Positions 5,892 to 6,400 of a stretch of 6,400 bases of DNA are shown piece by piece (position 1 is the stretch's first letter; the number at the start of each line of letters is the position of its first letter). Position numbers and translations under genes: made by a program. The notes below the pieces were generated by a model that made no database searches, was not told the DNA's origin, and was given only the letters and a program-made list of their open reading frames with translations. This DNA is from Oscillospiraceae bacterium (GTDB lineage: Bacteria > Bacillota > Clostridia > Oscillospirales > Oscillospiraceae), in NCBI GenBank assembly GCA_021199595.1, contig JAJQHT010000144.1, positions 1-6,400 of the forward strand, written 5' to 3'.

Positions 5892-6400
5892 ATGGAAAAG
5901 CGATTGGGAGAGCAGGATCTATACTATTTCCACAACGGCACCCACTATGAGATTTATGAAAAATTCGGTGCACATCTTACAGAAGAGGACGGTGTCAGAG
6001 GCGTCCACTTTGCCGTGTGGGCGCCGGCGGCGCGGGGCGTGAGCGTCGTCTGCAACGGCAACGGCTGGACAGCCTGGTCGGACACCATGACCCAGACGGC
6101 CCCCGGGATTTGGGAGTGCTTTATTCCCGGCATGGGCGAGGGCGACAGCTATAAATATCGCATCCAACGACAGGACGGCTCCTTGGTGGACAAGGCGGAT
6201 CCCTATGCCTTCCGGGCGGAGCTGCGCCCCCGCACGGCGTCCATCGTATGCGATATTGAAAAATTCCAGTGGGGCGACAGCGACTGGCGTCGCCAGCGGG
6301 AGAAGGAAAATTTTCTGGAGCATCCCATGGCTGTGTATGAGGTGCATCTCGGCTCCTGGAAAAAGGACAGCCGGAAGAACGACTATGATCAGTTCATGAA
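5892..6400 (+). CDS. glgB: 1,4-alpha-glucan branching enzyme, N-terminal part
   Basis: The open frame has 169 complete codons and continues past the window end. The branching enzyme cuts alpha-1,4 glucan chains and rejoins them by alpha-1,6 bonds during glycogen synthesis in the cytoplasm. A short lead (YYFHNGTHYEIYEKFGAH) is followed by a CBM48-type beta domain (about 35-120) with GVHFAVWAPAARGVSVV, the YKYRI strand and DKADPYAF, all typical of GlgB. MAVYEVHLGSWKK (146-158) is the conserved entry into the GH13 catalytic barrel. The catalytic residues themselves lie beyond the window. The start is the first ATG after the GH13 stop, with GAGG nine bases upstream. The short N-terminus before CBM48 fits the form without an extra N-terminal domain. 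Other glycogen genes may follow downstream. Confidence 0.92.
   Translation, partial: MEKRLGEQDLYYFHNGTHYEIYEKFGAHLTEEDGVRGVHFAVWAPAARGVSVVCNGNGWTAWSDTMTQTAPGIWECFIPGMGEGDSYKYRIQRQDGSLVDKADPYAFRAELRPRTASIVCDIEKFQWGDSDWRRQREKENFLEHPMAVYEVHLGSWKKDSRKNDYDQFM

Overview
The window looks like chromosomal DNA of a GC-rich Clostridia-type Firmicute, most plausibly an uncultured or gut Oscillospiraceae/Eubacteriales relative. This is inferred from purine-rich Shine-Dalgarno sites, TATAAT-type promoters in AT-rich gaps between GC-rich genes, a Bce-type two-component system, and a CBM34/neopullulanase-like GH13 enzyme beside a branching enzyme. Nothing here fixes genus or species.

Left end (1-250): a minus-strand gene begins at position 20 and runs out of the window; only MKKLTA is visible. 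Between it and the first plus-strand gene is an AT-rich divergent control region. It holds four direct repeats of the type (G/A)TTCA(T/C), one helical turn apart, placed upstream of a -10 element for the minus-strand gene. This resembles a PHO box. An extended -10 promoter for the plus-strand operon lies further right.

Signalling pair (251-1929): an OmpR/PhoB-family response regulator is followed, with overlapping or near-touching stop and start, by a small two-helix membrane histidine kinase of the BceS (intramembrane-sensing) type. The ABC transporter usually paired with such kinases is not in the window.

Middle (1930-3709): after two hairpin-forming inverted repeats comes a well-formed promoter and a single-pass membrane protein of unknown function (2077-2646). 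A gap with a long dyad that abuts another extended -10 leads to a ketopantoate reductase-family oxidoreductase (2759-3709).

Right end (3787-6400): a cytoplasmic GH13 enzyme of the neopullulanase/cyclomaltodextrinase type is followed, 11 bases after its stop, by the start of a glycogen branching enzyme (glgB) that runs off the window. These two form an alpha-glucan (glycogen/maltodextrin) metabolism module, one making alpha-1,6 branches and the other cutting alpha-glucan.

All complete genes are on the plus strand. I saw no rRNA, tRNA, CRISPR array, insertion sequence or phage gene. I found no clearly new biological system; the most interesting item is the helically phased repeat array at 98-142.
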